Shown: positions 47,981 to 57,339, numbered from the stretch's first letter. The stretch: DNA of 64,000 nucleotides from Bacteroidales bacterium (GCA_021738625.1 JAIPBS010000012.1:25177-89176), one strand, 5' to 3'. A program made the numbers and translations. The notes: generated by a model from the sequence alone, not told the origin.

Positions 47981-50900
47981 TTAGTCCTCCAGAGCATGTT
48001 CAAACTCCTCATCAAATCTCGCATTAACTACATCACAACCACTTTGGAACATTCTGAAATAATTATCATTATCCGTATAGGTCAGGCAATATGCTTTCTC
48101 TTTGCTCTTTCCCAGCAGGGAAAAGGCTTCCTGCCTGATCTCATCTATTTTATGACCGGCTTTCAGGCTGAGTTGCTTCATCACGGCTGTAATCTGCTCC
48201 AGTGAATTTTTGGTAAGCCCGGAGGGCAGGCGCGGCTCGAATTCCTGTATCACCTTCTGGGTGTTGGTGAAGCTGCCTCCAATTTCGATGGGCATGGAGG
48301 CCGGCAATACCAGGTCGGCACGTTTGGCGGTGCCGGTCATAAAGTAATCCTGCACCACCACAAAATCGGCTATCGAAAGCCAGCCCGAAACCTGCACCTT
48401 GTTTTCGGTGGTTCCCATAGGATCCTCGCCCAGGATGAACAGGTTTTTAAAGGCGCCCTTTTCCAGCATGTCGTACAGGCTTTCGTTCACCTTTGAAGAG
48501 ATTTCCTTAACGTCCCATTTTTTCTTCAGCTTTTCAACAAATTCTTCAGCAGTGATATCCTGTCCGCCTGTTCCGATGGAGGGGCAGATGCCCATATCGA
48601 AAAGTCCCTGCGAATTGTTTTTTTCCTTGAGGGAGATCAGTCCGCTGGCCGTTTTGCCCAACTTGCCTGTGATCAGGGCCAGGTTAAACAACTCGATGGA
48701 AGTGTTGGAGGAAACCTCTTTCTCGGAGAAAACGATCACGGCGTTCATCTCCTTGTTATAGTGCTTGGCAAACTCGATGATCTGGTCCATGTAACGCACA
48801 CCGGATTTTTCGACCAGCTCACCGAAATTCTCTTTCAGCAGCGCTTCCTTGTAGGTTTCATAATCTTCGCAGCGGTCTTTCAAAAACATATCGTTCTGGA
48901 AGTTGTTGGCCACCAGGTAATAGTTCACCGCCTTTACAAAATGGTAGTAGGATTTAATTTTTAGTGTGGCATCCACCTTGTGTTCCATTTCGCTTTTATC
49001 CAGGGTGGTTACCAGCTCAAGCGGGATCTTATTCTTGTGGATGGCTTTGTTGATGAAGAAACCGGCCACCGCGTTGTCGCGGTTGATCTCCGAGCCAAGC
49101 AGATAAATTTTTGATGCTTTATTTAACTGGTTGAAAGGTACATTGCCGGTGGAATTGTTTACATAACCTTTGCCCCTGTTGAGGTAATGAAAGCTGGATA
49201 CATTGTTGGTTCCGGCTCCGGCGCGGGCCAGTTTCTGAATGTTGTAAAGCTCTTCGTTGGTCATGCGTGACCCTGCAAAGAATGCGTTTTCGTCGGGTTT
49301 CACTGCCTTGATTTTTTCAGCAATCAGCTCAAATGCCTTTTTAAATGAGATCTCTTTGAACTTGCCGCCTTCCTTCAGCCAGGGTTTTGTGATTCTGCTG
49401 TTGTCGTTCAGGTATTTGTATCCGAATTTGGGATAGCGGCACAGGTTGCCTTCCTTGTTCACCTTTCCTTTGCTGCCGGTCACCCGCGACACAAAACCGT
49501 TGTGATGGTTCAAGTCGATCTCGCAACCGATGGAGCAATAGTTACAGATGGTGGTTTCCGCCACGGTTTTAACCGGTCCGGGTTTGAACCAAACGTTCTC
49601 GGTAATGGCTCCTGTGGGACAGGTGGAGATACACAAACCACACGACTCGCAATAGGTATCCTGCAGTTTCTCGCCCATACTGGGAGCCACAAAAGTGTCG
49701 TATCCGCGGTTGACCAGTCCGAGGGCATTGGCGCCAACCACTTCTTTACAGATACGCACGCAACGTCCACACAAAATACATTTGTTGTTGTCGATCTCCA
49801 CATAAGGATGCCTGAAATCGATCTCATATTCCTTGTATTCTCCTTCCAGCTTGGTTTGCTCGGCCCGGTATTCGGTGGAGAATTTCTGCAGATCGCATGA
49901 GAAAAACTCAACGCATCCGCATTCGAGACAGCGCTGCACCTCATGACTGGCTACTTCTGCGTCTTTATAGCCCAGCTCCACTTCTTTAAAGTTTTTACGC
50001 TTTTTCGGATCGAGCGTGGGCATTTCTTCCCTAGCCTGTTTGTTGAAATGACCGACATAATCCTCAGGCAACTGTTCCTTGAAATTGTCTTTTTTGCTGA
50101 TGAAAGGTTCGGGGAAGGGGGTGATCTTTTTGCCTCTCAGGTAAAGATCGCAGCTTCTTGCCGCCACGCGTGCCTGGCCGATGGCTTCAATCAGGGTGGC
50201 GGGTCCGGTCACGCCGTCGCCGCATGCAAAGATGTTTTCCACGCTGGTTTGGAGTGTGCCGGCTTTGGCGTCGATATCGCCCCAGCGGTTCAGTTTCAGC
50301 TCGCCTTTGCGGGTGTTTCGGTTCACATCTTCCAGGAAATCCACCGTGGTTTTCTGACCGATGGCAGCCAGCACATAATCCACATCCAGCTCAAACTCCG
50401 AACCTTCGATGGGTATAGGTCTTCTCCTGCCCGAAGCATCCGGCTCGCCCAGCTCCATTTTGATGCAGGTCACCGATTTCACCTTGCCGTTTTTGTCTTT
50501 GTTGATTTTTGTGGGATTGGTAAGCAGCAGGTATTCTATGCCTTCCAGCTTGGATTCGTGTATCTCGATGGGGTTGGCGGGCATTTCGTTTTCGGTACGC
50601 CTGTAGATCACATAAACCTTATCGGCTCCGCAGCGCATGGAGGTGCGGCAGCAGTCCATGGCCGTATTACCACCTCCCACCACGGCAACCTTACTGCCGG
50701 AAAAGTCGAACTTCTCTCCGGTCAGTTCCATTTCCCTTAAAAATTCGATGCCCGAAAAAACGTTTTCAGCGTCATCCCCTTCGCAACCGATCAGGGTACC
50801 TTTCTGAGAACCGATGGCCAGGATAGTGGCATCGTATTTTTCATCCAGGTCCTTGAAGGAAATATCCTTACCGAATTTTGTTTTGTAATTGATCTTAACG

Positions 50901-51679
50901 CCCAGTTGGGTGATGTTGTCGATCTCTTTCTGCAATATATCGTTGGGCAGCCTGTATTCGGGGATGCCGTACCTCAACCATCCGCCGGCATAGGGGTTGG
51001 CTTCCAATACATCCACCTGGTGGCCTTCCTTTTGAAGGAAGAATGCTGCCGACATACCGCCGGGTCCGCCGCCGATAACGGCTACTTTTTTACCGGTGGA
51101 TGATTTAACATCGGGAACAAATTTATCTTTGGATTCCAGGTCGTAATCTGAGGCAAACCGCTTTAGATAATCGATCCCGACGGGCGTACCTTCTTCGAGC
51201 AGGTTCCTGCGGCAGGCCGCTTCGCATGGGCGTACGCAAACGCGACCGCAAACAGCCGGGAAAGGGTTGGTTTCCTTGATCAGGGCTACGGCGTCGTGAT
51301 AACGTCCTTTGTCGATCAAAGAAATGTAGCCCTGTACATCAACACCGGCCGGACAGGTTTGCTTACAGGGTCCGAGGCAATCCGCATAATGATTGCTCAC
51401 CAGAAGGTCGAGAGCCGTTTTCCTGGATTTTAGCACACGGTCGTTTTCGGTTTCGATCTTCATCCCCTCCATCACTTTGGTGGAGCAGGAGGGTTGCAGT
51501 CCCTTCATACCTTCCACTTCCACCACGCATACAAAACAGGAGGTGTAGGGATCCAACCTGTCGTCGTGACAAAGTGTGGGGACTTCTATATCGTTTCTCC
51601 GGCACAGATCGAGTATGGTTTCTCCACGATAGGCCTGGGTGATCTTTCCGTTCAGTATAACATTAAGTCTTTCGCTCAT
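47981..51679 (-). CDS. NuoG/GltD/degenerate molybdopterin-oxidoreductase fusion subunit (1232 aa)
   Basis: Multi-domain electron-transfer subunit. Order: [2Fe-2S] domain (Cys37, 48, 51, 65); His-Cys cluster segment (His97, Cys101, 105, 109); CxxxC motifs with Cys144, 148, 152 and 156; GltD/NfnB-like FAD- and NAD(P)-binding part (VIGGGPGGMSAA at about 201, VVGGGNTAMDC at about 330); two [4Fe-4S] motifs (CILCGRCVRIC about 633, CESCGLCISTCP about 676); then a molybdopterin-oxidoreductase-like domain with CNYCSIGC (about 710) to the end. The formate dehydrogenase active site is lost: where FDH has Cys/Sec-His this has Asn-Arg (HYLNRGKG), and the catalytic Arg is Ile. It forms an operon with NuoF- and NuoE-like genes. 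Probably part of an NAD(H)/NADP(H)/ferredoxin-linked bifurcating complex, not FDH. Confidence 0.85.
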   Translation of the reverse strand: MSERLNVILNGKITQAYRGETILDLCRRNDIEVPTLCHDDRLDPYTSCFVCVVEVEGMKGLQPSCSTKVMEGMKIETENDRVLKSRKTALDLLVSNHYADCLGPCKQTCPAGVDVQGYISLIDKGRYHDAVALIKETNPFPAVCGRVCVRPCEAACRRNLLEEGTPVGIDYLKRFASDYDLESKDKFVPDVKSSTGKKVAVIGGGPGGMSAAFFLQKEGHQVDVLEANPYAGGWLRYGIPEYRLPNDILQKEIDNITQLGVKINYKTKFGKDISFKDLDEKYDATILAIGSQKGTLIGCEGDDAENVFSGIEFLREMELTGEKFDFSGSKVAVVGGGNTAMDCCRTSMRCGADKVYVIYRRTENEMPANPIEIHESKLEGIEYLLLTNPTKINKDKNGKVKSVTCIKMELGEPDASGRRRPIPIEGSEFELDVDYVLAAIGQKTTVDFLEDVNRNTRKGELKLNRWGDIDAKAGTLQTSVENIFACGDGVTGPATLIEAIGQARVAARSCDLYLRGKKITPFPEPFISKKDNFKEQLPEDYVGHFNKQAREEMPTLDPKKRKNFKEVELGYKDAEVASHEVQRCLECGCVEFFSCDLQKFSTEYRAEQTKLEGEYKEYEIDFRHPYVEIDNNKCILCGRCVRICKEVVGANALGLVNRGYDTFVAPSMGEKLQDTYCESCGLCISTCPTGAITENVWFKPGPVKTVAETTICNYCSIGCEIDLNHHNGFVSRVTGSKGKVNKEGNLCRYPKFGYKYLNDNSRITKPWLKEGGKFKEISFKKAFELIAEKIKAVKPDENAFFAGSRMTNEELYNIQKLARAGAGTNNVSSFHYLNRGKGYVNNSTGNVPFNQLNKASKIYLLGSEINRDNAVAGFFINKAIHKNKIPLELVTTLDKSEMEHKVDATLKIKSYYHFVKAVNYYLVANNFQNDMFLKDRCEDYETYKEALLKENFGELVEKSGVRYMDQIIEFAKHYNKEMNAVIVFSEKEVSSNTSIELFNLALITGKLGKTASGLISLKEKNNSQGLFDMGICPSIGTGGQDITAEEFVEKLKKKWDVKEISSKVNESLYDMLEKGAFKNLFILGEDPMGTTENKVQVSGWLSIADFVVVQDYFMTGTAKRADLVLPASMPIEIGGSFTNTQKVIQEFEPRLPSGLTKNSLEQITAVMKQLSLKAGHKIDEIRQEAFSLLGKSKEKAYCLTYTDNDNYFRMFQSGCDVVNARFDEEFEHALED

Positions 51680-51708
51680 TTCAGCTATTCCTTTTGTTAA
51701 AAAATCAA

Positions 51709-53484
51709 TTACGAAAGTTTTATGGCGTCGAATTTACATTTGCTGTAACAGGTGCCGCATTTGATACAGTCTTCCTGTCGGATGAAATGCACTTCTTTGC
51801 GCTCGCCGTCGATACAGTCGGTCGGGCAATTTTTGGCGCAAACCGTGCAGCCCGTGCATTTTTCAGGATCCACCTCGTAGGTAAGCAGTTTTTTGCAAAC
51901 CAGGGCAGGGCATTTCTTGTCGCGTATGTGCGCTTCGTATTCATCCCTGAAATACTTGATGGTTGTCAGCACCGGGTTGGGAGCGGTTTGTCCCAGGCCA
52001 CAGAGGGAATTGTCTTTGATCTGATAGGACAGCTCTTCCAGCAATTCGATGTCGCCTTCTTTTCCCTGGCCGTTTGTGATGCGGTCGAGTATTTCCAGCA
52101 TCCTTTTTGTGCCCACTCTGCAGAAGGTACATTTACCACAGGATTCTTTCTGGGTAAAATCCAGGAAGAATTTGGCCACGTCGATCATACAGGTGGTTTC
52201 ATCCATCACCACCATACCTCCGGAACCCATGATGGCACCGGTGGCGTTCACGCTGTCGTAGTCCACCAGGGTATCGGCCAGGTATTCGGGGATACAACCG
52301 CCCGAGGGCCCCCCCATCTGCACGGCCTTGAATTTCTTATCGTTTTGTATGCCCCCTCCCATCTTAAAGATCACATCGCGTATGCTCATCCCCATGGGCA
52401 CTTCCACCAGGCCCGATCTTCTGATCTTTCCTGCTAGGGCAAATACCTTGGTTCCTTTGCTTTTCTCGGTACCGTACTTTTTATATTCATCCGCTTCGTT
52501 GAGCACGATCCATGGAATGTTGGCAAAAGTTTCCACGTTGTTGATGTTGGTAGGCTTTTTCCACAGGCCCTGTGAGGCCGGGAAGGGAGGGCGTTTACGT
52601 GGCATGCCTCTTTCTCCTTCCACAGAGGCGATGAGCGCTGTTTCCTCGCCGCAAACGAAAGCGCCGGCGCCTTCCTTGATGTAAATATCGAAATTGAAAC
52701 CGTCAATGCCCAGGATGTTCTTTCCCAGGTATCCTTTGGCGCGCGCCTGTTCGATGGCGATATTCAGACGTTTGATGGCCAGTGGGTACTCGGCGCGACA
52801 GTAGATCACTCCGCCGGTGGCTTCGATGGCATAAGCCCCGATGATCATGCCTTCCAGCACGCTGTGGGGGTCGCCTTCCAGCACCGAGCGGTCCATGAAG
52901 GCACCCGGGTCGCCTTCATCGGCATTGCAGATGATGTATTTTTCGTCGGATTTATTGTTGTTGGCGAATTTCCATTTCAGTCCGGTGGGGAATCCACCAC
53001 CTCCTCTTCCGCGCAGACCTGAGCTTAAAACCGTCTGGATCACATCCAGGCGGGGCATACCCTGGCCCGCGATCTTACGAATGGCTCGATAGCCCTGTCT
53101 GGCTTCATATTCTTCTATCTTTTCCGGATCCATAAAACCGCAGTTGCGCAGTGCGATCCTCACCTGTGAATCGTTGTATTCGTCATCTTCGGTTTTGAAA
53201 AGATCGGTTTTTACAACATATTCCTTAACAGGATTGTGTTGGTTAATGTGCTTGTCGAGGATATCGATGGCACGCTCCTCGTCCACGTCGCCATAAAGGT
53301 ATGAGCCGCTTTCATCGATTATCTCCACCAGTGGCTCGCGGTAACACATGCCAACACAGGAAGTCTTTTTTAAATCGAAATCCAGATGCTCGGCTTGCTT
53401 CAGCGATTTGATCTTCTCATAAACTTTACCTGCGCCTGCCGCTATTCCGCAGCTGCCCAATCCGACGATCACTTTTGTTTCCAT
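51709..53484 (-). CDS. NuoF/HydB-like NADH-binding flavoprotein subunit
   Basis: About 591 residues from ATG 53484; a TTG 6 codons earlier lies in a repeat and is less likely. N-terminal thioredoxin-like [2Fe-2S] part (GLGSCGIAAGAGKV, TSCVGMCYREP), FMN/NADH core with GRGGGGFPTGLKWKF and NADEGDPGAFMDR, the [4Fe-4S] ligands ESCGKCTFCRVGTKR, and a C-terminal pair of ferredoxin motifs CTGCTVCAKNCP and CIKCGTCYSKC. This is the HydB/HndC arrangement of bifurcating complexes. Between NuoE-like (upstream) and the fusion subunit (30 bp downstream). Confidence 0.92.
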   Translation of the reverse strand: METKVIVGLGSCGIAAGAGKVYEKIKSLKQAEHLDFDLKKTSCVGMCYREPLVEIIDESGSYLYGDVDEERAIDILDKHINQHNPVKEYVVKTDLFKTEDDEYNDSQVRIALRNCGFMDPEKIEEYEARQGYRAIRKIAGQGMPRLDVIQTVLSSGLRGRGGGGFPTGLKWKFANNNKSDEKYIICNADEGDPGAFMDRSVLEGDPHSVLEGMIIGAYAIEATGGVIYCRAEYPLAIKRLNIAIEQARAKGYLGKNILGIDGFNFDIYIKEGAGAFVCGEETALIASVEGERGMPRKRPPFPASQGLWKKPTNINNVETFANIPWIVLNEADEYKKYGTEKSKGTKVFALAGKIRRSGLVEVPMGMSIRDVIFKMGGGIQNDKKFKAVQMGGPSGGCIPEYLADTLVDYDSVNATGAIMGSGGMVVMDETTCMIDVAKFFLDFTQKESCGKCTFCRVGTKRMLEILDRITNGQGKEGDIELLEELSYQIKDNSLCGLGQTAPNPVLTTIKYFRDEYEAHIRDKKCPALVCKKLLTYEVDPEKCTGCTVCAKNCPTDCIDGERKEVHFIRQEDCIKCGTCYSKCKFDAIKLS

Positions 53485-53490
53485 ATTTTG

Positions 53491-53532
53491 TTCAAAGTTC
53501 AAGGTTCAATGTTCAATGTTCAATGTTTAAAT
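53491..53532. repeat. Six-unit heptamer repeat between nuoE- and nuoF-like genes
   Basis: Units TTCAAAG, TTCAAGG, TTCAATG (x3), TTTAAAT. Same motif family as the array at 44621-44758. It fills the gap between the NuoF start and NuoE stop. Confidence 0.8.
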
Positions 53533-53538
53533 ATTGAA

Positions 53539-54057
53539 CTAATTGCTTTCCTTTATCTTGATATTCTTCACAATCTTCACCGCCTGCTTTCCGTCGAGTT
53601 TGCCGTAGGTTTCATCTCCGATCATCATCACGGGGGCCAGGGAGCAACAGCCCAGGCATGCCACCGACTCGAGGGTGAACAAGCCGTCCTCTGTGGTTTC
53701 CCCGTCTTTGATCTTCAGGGCGTCCTGCAGGGATTCGGTTACCTCGTTGGCGTTTTGTACATGGCAGGCTGTTCCATGGCAAACTTTCACAATGTGCTTC
53801 CCAACCGGGTTGAGGCGGAACTGTGCATAAAACGTGGCCACGCCATACATGTCGCTTAAATCCAGTCCGGTTTCCTCTGAAATTTTCAAAAAGGCTTCGC
53901 GCGGGATGTACCCGAAAATATCCTGGGTGCCCTGCAACAAAGGGATAAGCTTACCTTTTTTGTCCTTGTATTTTTCAATTAACGGATTCAGTAAATCCAG
54001 ATCGGTATTCGATGCTTCCTGCTCCGGTGTTTTTGTGCTTATTCTCGCTATACGCAT
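53539..54057 (-). CDS. NuoE/HydC-like [2Fe-2S] subunit
   Basis: 172 residues. Thioredoxin-like NuoE: LIPLLQGTQDIFGYIPREAF, MYGVATFYAQFRL, and the cluster ligands CHGTAC and CLGCC. First gene of the three-gene minus-strand operon; the 83-bp shared element lies 173 bp upstream. Confidence 0.93.
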   Translation of the reverse strand: MRIARISTKTPEQEASNTDLDLLNPLIEKYKDKKGKLIPLLQGTQDIFGYIPREAFLKISEETGLDLSDMYGVATFYAQFRLNPVGKHIVKVCHGTACHVQNANEVTESLQDALKIKDGETTEDGLFTLESVACLGCCSLAPVMMIGDETYGKLDGKQAVKIVKNIKIKESN

Positions 54058-54230
54058 GGCTTTATCCTCTTAACTTTTAGGCCGGTAAAATTATAAAATG
54101 TTTCTCGTCCGGTCTTTTAAATTTGCAATTTATATGAGGTCTAAATAGAGTAAAATCAACACTTTAAGGTGTTATTAAACAGTATGTTGTGAATTAATTA
54201 ACACAGACAACCAACATAGAAACCAATGAT

Positions 54231-54313
54231 ATACCGAATCGAAAAAGGTTTGCAATGATTGACCTCATGCTCCAATCGGTATAGCTGAATCTAACGGAAA
54301 AATGTTTTGCATT
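54231..54313. repeat. Copy A of an 83-bp element upstream of the NuoE/F/fusion operon
   Basis: Aligns without gaps to 58461-58543 at 71 of 83 positions. Contains an inverted repeat, ATACCGA at one side and TCGGTAT about 52 bp on, and a conserved CTGAATCTAAC-GAAAAATG-TTTGCATT tail. Placed about 173 bp before the NuoE start; copy B has the same kind of position before the Nfn operon. It may be a regulatory site or leader structure, or a dispersed repeat. Confidence 0.75.
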
Positions 54314-54342
54314 TTTTGTAAGGTCAAGTATATTTATCTTTT

Positions 54343-54417
54343 CACTACTGTCCGGGGAAATTTGGGGAGATTCCTCGCTTCGCTCGGAATCCCGTTGCGT
54401 TTAACCGGACAGTTGTG
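54343..54417. mobile_element. 75-bp MITE with 13-bp terminal inverted repeats and 9-bp target duplication
   Basis: Ends CACTACTGTCCGG (54343-54355) and CCGGACAGTTGTG (54405-54417) are inverted repeats with one mismatch. The element is flanked on both sides by a perfect 9-bp direct repeat TTATCTTTT (54334-54342 and 54418-54426), the footprint of a transposition event. An internal small hairpin (GATTCC 54369-54374 / GGAATC 54386-54391) surrounds a TCGCTTCGCTC core. No coding capacity. A 9-bp duplication fits IS4-like elements, which would have to supply transposase from elsewhere. Confidence 0.8.
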
Positions 54418-54465
54418 TTATCTTTTATATATTTACATCACTATCAACCATAAAAATGCCAGTTT

Positions 54466-54672
54466 ATGGATAACCAAATTTCCTCCGAAAACACCAGTTT
54501 TGCCTATCTAAAAGGCTCCTCCGACTTTCTTAATATCGTTATGAACAACATCAATAGTTGTGTATTGCTGCTGGACAATCAAATGCGGCTGCAGGCTTTT
54601 AATGATTCGATGAAAACGATATTCCGGACCATCCCAAAGTTTTGGGAGGATTGGTTTGTGCGAAAGACGTAG
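54466..54672 (+). pseudogene. Truncated PAS-domain sensor fragment
   Basis: 68 residues starting with a normal ATG: FLNIVMNNINSCVLLLDNQMRLQAFNDSM is the start of a PAS domain as in Bacteroidota sensor kinases. After MKTIF the sequence degenerates (RTIPKFWEDWFVRKT) and stops 3 bp before the convergent end of the NfnB-like gene. Another frame in the same stretch reads PKVLGGLVCAKD, which looks closer to the expected continuation, so a frameshift as well as truncation is possible. Confidence 0.55.
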
Positions 54673-54675
54673 TTG

Positions 54676-56502
54676 CTATTTCACCTTCACTGCCTTTTTC
54701 GGTTCTTTTTTTGGCTTTTTGGGCTTTCCGCTTAGTTTTTTATGCATGGCATTGGCGGCTATCCTGCCGGCTCCCATGGCTTCGATCACAGTTGCCGATC
54801 CGGTTACGATATCGCCACCGGCATACACCTTGTCTTTGGATGTTTCCATGGTTTGGGGGTTGACTTCGATATAGCCCCATTTGTTTCGCTTCAAGTCCGG
54901 TGTAGAAGAGAACAAAATAGGATTGGGACCGGTACCGATGGCCACAATGGCCATATCACAATCGACGGTGAAGTTGCTGCCTTCGATGGGCACCGGTCTT
55001 CTTCTGCCGGAGTCGTCGGGTTCGCCCAATTGCATTTTGATGCATTCCACACCTTTCACTTTGTTGTGGTCCGTTCCAATGTATCGCACCGGGTTTGTCA
55101 GCAGCTTAAACTTGATGCCTTCTTCTTCTGCATGATGCACTTCTTCTTCTCTGGCGGGAAGCTCGTGCCTTGATCTGCGGTAAACAATGGTTACATCCGA
55201 TCCGGTGCGAAGAGCGGTACGGGCGCAGTCCATGGCCACATTGCCTCCGCCCACTACCACAACATTATTGGCTTTGGGCATGGGGGTGTCGTATTCGGGA
55301 AACTTATAGGCTTTCATCAGGTTCATCCGGGTAAGATATTCATTGGCACTGAACAGGTTGCCCAGGCTTTCCCCTTCCAGGCCCATAAAGGTGGGCAGAC
55401 CGGCGCCAACGCCTATGAAGACCGAATCGAAATGCTCAAGCAGCTCATCTATGGTCAGCACATTGCCGATCACATGGTTCATCTCGATGCGGCATCCCAT
55501 TTCCTTTAAATAATTGATCTCGAATTGCACGATCGATTTGGGCAGTCGGAATTCGGGAATACCATAGGTAAGCACTCCTCCTGTTTCATGCAGGGCTTCA
55601 AAAACGGTAACCCCATAGCCAAGCTGCCGCATATCGGAAGCCACGGTCAGCCCTGCTGGACCTGATCCGACGACAGCAATTTTTTTTCCGGTATCTTTGG
55701 TGATCACAGGGGCCTCAACCAGTTCCATTTTCCGTTCGTAATCGGCAACATATCTTTCCAGTCTTCCAATGGCCACCGGGTCGTCTTTATGTCCCAGGAT
55801 ACATTTGGATTCACACTGGCTTTCCTGCGGGCAAACCCTTCCACATATGGCGGGTAAAACATTCCTTTCTTTGATCTTTTTGGCTGCGTCATCAAATCTC
55901 TCTTCAGCGATCAGGGCAATGAAGGCAGGGATATCAATATTTACAGGGCATCCTTCAACACATTGCGGGTTTTTGCACTGCAGACATCGACCGGCTTCAA
56001 GCAAAGCCAGCTCAGTTGTATAACCATAAGGCACTTCCTGATAATTGTGCACCCTGAGTTTCTGGTCCTGTTCGGGCATTTCCTGCCGTGGGATCTTCAG
56101 TTTGATATGACGCTCATCTCGCTTGGTCAGCCCGTGCCATTCACATCCATAGCGCGTACAAATGAAGAAGGGGATGAGTCGGGAGGCAGCCGAGATCAAC
56201 ACTTCACCAACTTCCGAACCACATTCGCCGCAATTCAGGTTTTTATTGATCAGGCTTTTGTGGCATTTCGGACAAATCAGATCGTCCACGCTATCGCCTT
56301 TATCAATGCTTTTGGAAGTTTCTACTTCAAATACATCAAGGTAGGGACTGAGCCGCAGGTCGATTTCCTCCCCTTTATATTTGGCTTTAAAGTCGATGCT
56401 TTTTTCTTCTTTCTTTTCAACATTAAAACTGTTATGGCAGTGAGGGCAGTATGTGTTGAGATAGGTTTTAAATTTTAGATATTTAACATCATGATCCAGC
56501 AT
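54676..56502 (-). CDS. NfnB-like (NADPH-ferredoxin) oxidoreductase with N-terminal zinc-ribbon module
   Basis: 608 residues from ATG 56502; a TTG three codons upstream is the alternative. Residues 13-130 form a Cys-rich module (Cys19/22, 77/80, 91/94, 115/120, His123) not found in ordinary NfnB/GltD. The rest is NfnB: CLQCKNPQCVEGCPVNIDIP, ICGRVCPQESQCESKC, FAD motif VVGSGPAGLTVASD, NADPH motif VVGGGNVAMDCART, and AGGDIVTGSATVIEAMGAG. NfnAB couples NADH, NADPH and ferredoxin by flavin bifurcation. It follows the NfnA-like gene directly. The added module is shared with the first gene of the operon. Confidence 0.88.
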   Translation of the reverse strand: MLDHDVKYLKFKTYLNTYCPHCHNSFNVEKKEEKSIDFKAKYKGEEIDLRLSPYLDVFEVETSKSIDKGDSVDDLICPKCHKSLINKNLNCGECGSEVGEVLISAASRLIPFFICTRYGCEWHGLTKRDERHIKLKIPRQEMPEQDQKLRVHNYQEVPYGYTTELALLEAGRCLQCKNPQCVEGCPVNIDIPAFIALIAEERFDDAAKKIKERNVLPAICGRVCPQESQCESKCILGHKDDPVAIGRLERYVADYERKMELVEAPVITKDTGKKIAVVGSGPAGLTVASDMRQLGYGVTVFEALHETGGVLTYGIPEFRLPKSIVQFEINYLKEMGCRIEMNHVIGNVLTIDELLEHFDSVFIGVGAGLPTFMGLEGESLGNLFSANEYLTRMNLMKAYKFPEYDTPMPKANNVVVVGGGNVAMDCARTALRTGSDVTIVYRRSRHELPAREEEVHHAEEEGIKFKLLTNPVRYIGTDHNKVKGVECIKMQLGEPDDSGRRRPVPIEGSNFTVDCDMAIVAIGTGPNPILFSSTPDLKRNKWGYIEVNPQTMETSKDKVYAGGDIVTGSATVIEAMGAGRIAANAMHKKLSGKPKKPKKEPKKAVKVK

Positions 56503-56514
56503 AACAAACAAATT

Positions 56515-57339
56515 TTATCGGATTGAAAACAACAATGAATCTTTTTCTTCTTTTATGTAAAGCATATTTCTGTTGATCAGCTCATCGAAATCCACCTCGA
56601 AGCCATCGAAATCGGGGCCATCCACGCAACAAAACTGGGTTTTATTGTTCACCTTCACCCGGCATCCGCCGCACATGCCGGTTCCGTCGATCATAATGGG
56701 ATTCAGACTGACCATGGTTTTAACATCAAATAGTTTGGTAAGCTTTACCACGTTTTTCATCATAATGATGGGGCCAATGGCGTACACCAGCTTGATGTCG
56801 TAACGCTCTTCCAAATATTTTTTCAAGGGATCGGTCACAAACCCCTGTTTTCCGTAGCTTCCGTCATCGGTAGTAACCACAAGTTCATCACAGATATGGT
56901 TCATTTCATTTTCGAGAATGAGCATCTCTTTGTTCTGCGCACCGATGATCCCAATCACGTAATTGCCGGCTTCTTTAAAAGCCTTGGCAACATGGTGCAG
57001 GATGGCTACACCTGTTCCGCCTCCCACCATGATCACCGTGCCGATCTTTTCTGTTTCAGCTGTTTTTCCGAGCGGCCCGACTACATCCCTGATCATATCC
57101 CCTTCGTTGAGGGATCGCATCAGGGCGGTAGTTTTACCAACCACCTGGAAGATCAGGGTGATGGTACCTGCAAAAGAATCTTTATCGGCTACTGTGAGCG
57201 GAATGCGTTCCCCGGTTTCATTCACCCGAATGATCACAAACTGGCCTGCCTTGACTTTTTTGGCGATCTTGGGCGCGCTGATGTCAAAGCGGATGATCGT
57301 GCCCCTGGCCATTTCCTGTTTTCTAACAATTTGAAACAT
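56515..57339 (-). CDS. NfnA-like FAD/NAD-binding subunit with [2Fe-2S] cluster
   Basis: 274 residues of the sulfide dehydrogenase alpha/dihydroorotate dehydrogenase K type. FAD region RIPLTVADKD, nucleotide-binding VMVGGGTGVAILHHVAKA, and the cluster segment DGTGMCGGC...FCCVDGPDFDG (Cys223, 226, 237/238 with an Asp nearby), the Asp-plus-three-Cys type known for NfnA. Forms the second half of an Nfn-like NADH-dependent ferredoxin:NADP+ oxidoreductase. 12 bp upstream of the NfnB-like ATG, 42 bp after the zinc-ribbon gene. Confidence 0.9.
   Translation of the reverse strand: MFQIVRKQEMARGTIIRFDISAPKIAKKVKAGQFVIIRVNETGERIPLTVADKDSFAGTITLIFQVVGKTTALMRSLNEGDMIRDVVGPLGKTAETEKIGTVIMVGGGTGVAILHHVAKAFKEAGNYVIGIIGAQNKEMLILENEMNHICDELVVTTDDGSYGKQGFVTDPLKKYLEERYDIKLVYAIGPIIMMKNVVKLTKLFDVKTMVSLNPIMIDGTGMCGGCRVKVNNKTQFCCVDGPDFDGFEVDFDELINRNMLYIKEEKDSLLFSIR

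Noticed and set aside
47981..51679. Calling the 1232-aa protein a formate dehydrogenase
   Set aside because: The Cys/Sec, His and Arg of the FDH active site are replaced by Asn, Arg and Ile at the aligned positions.
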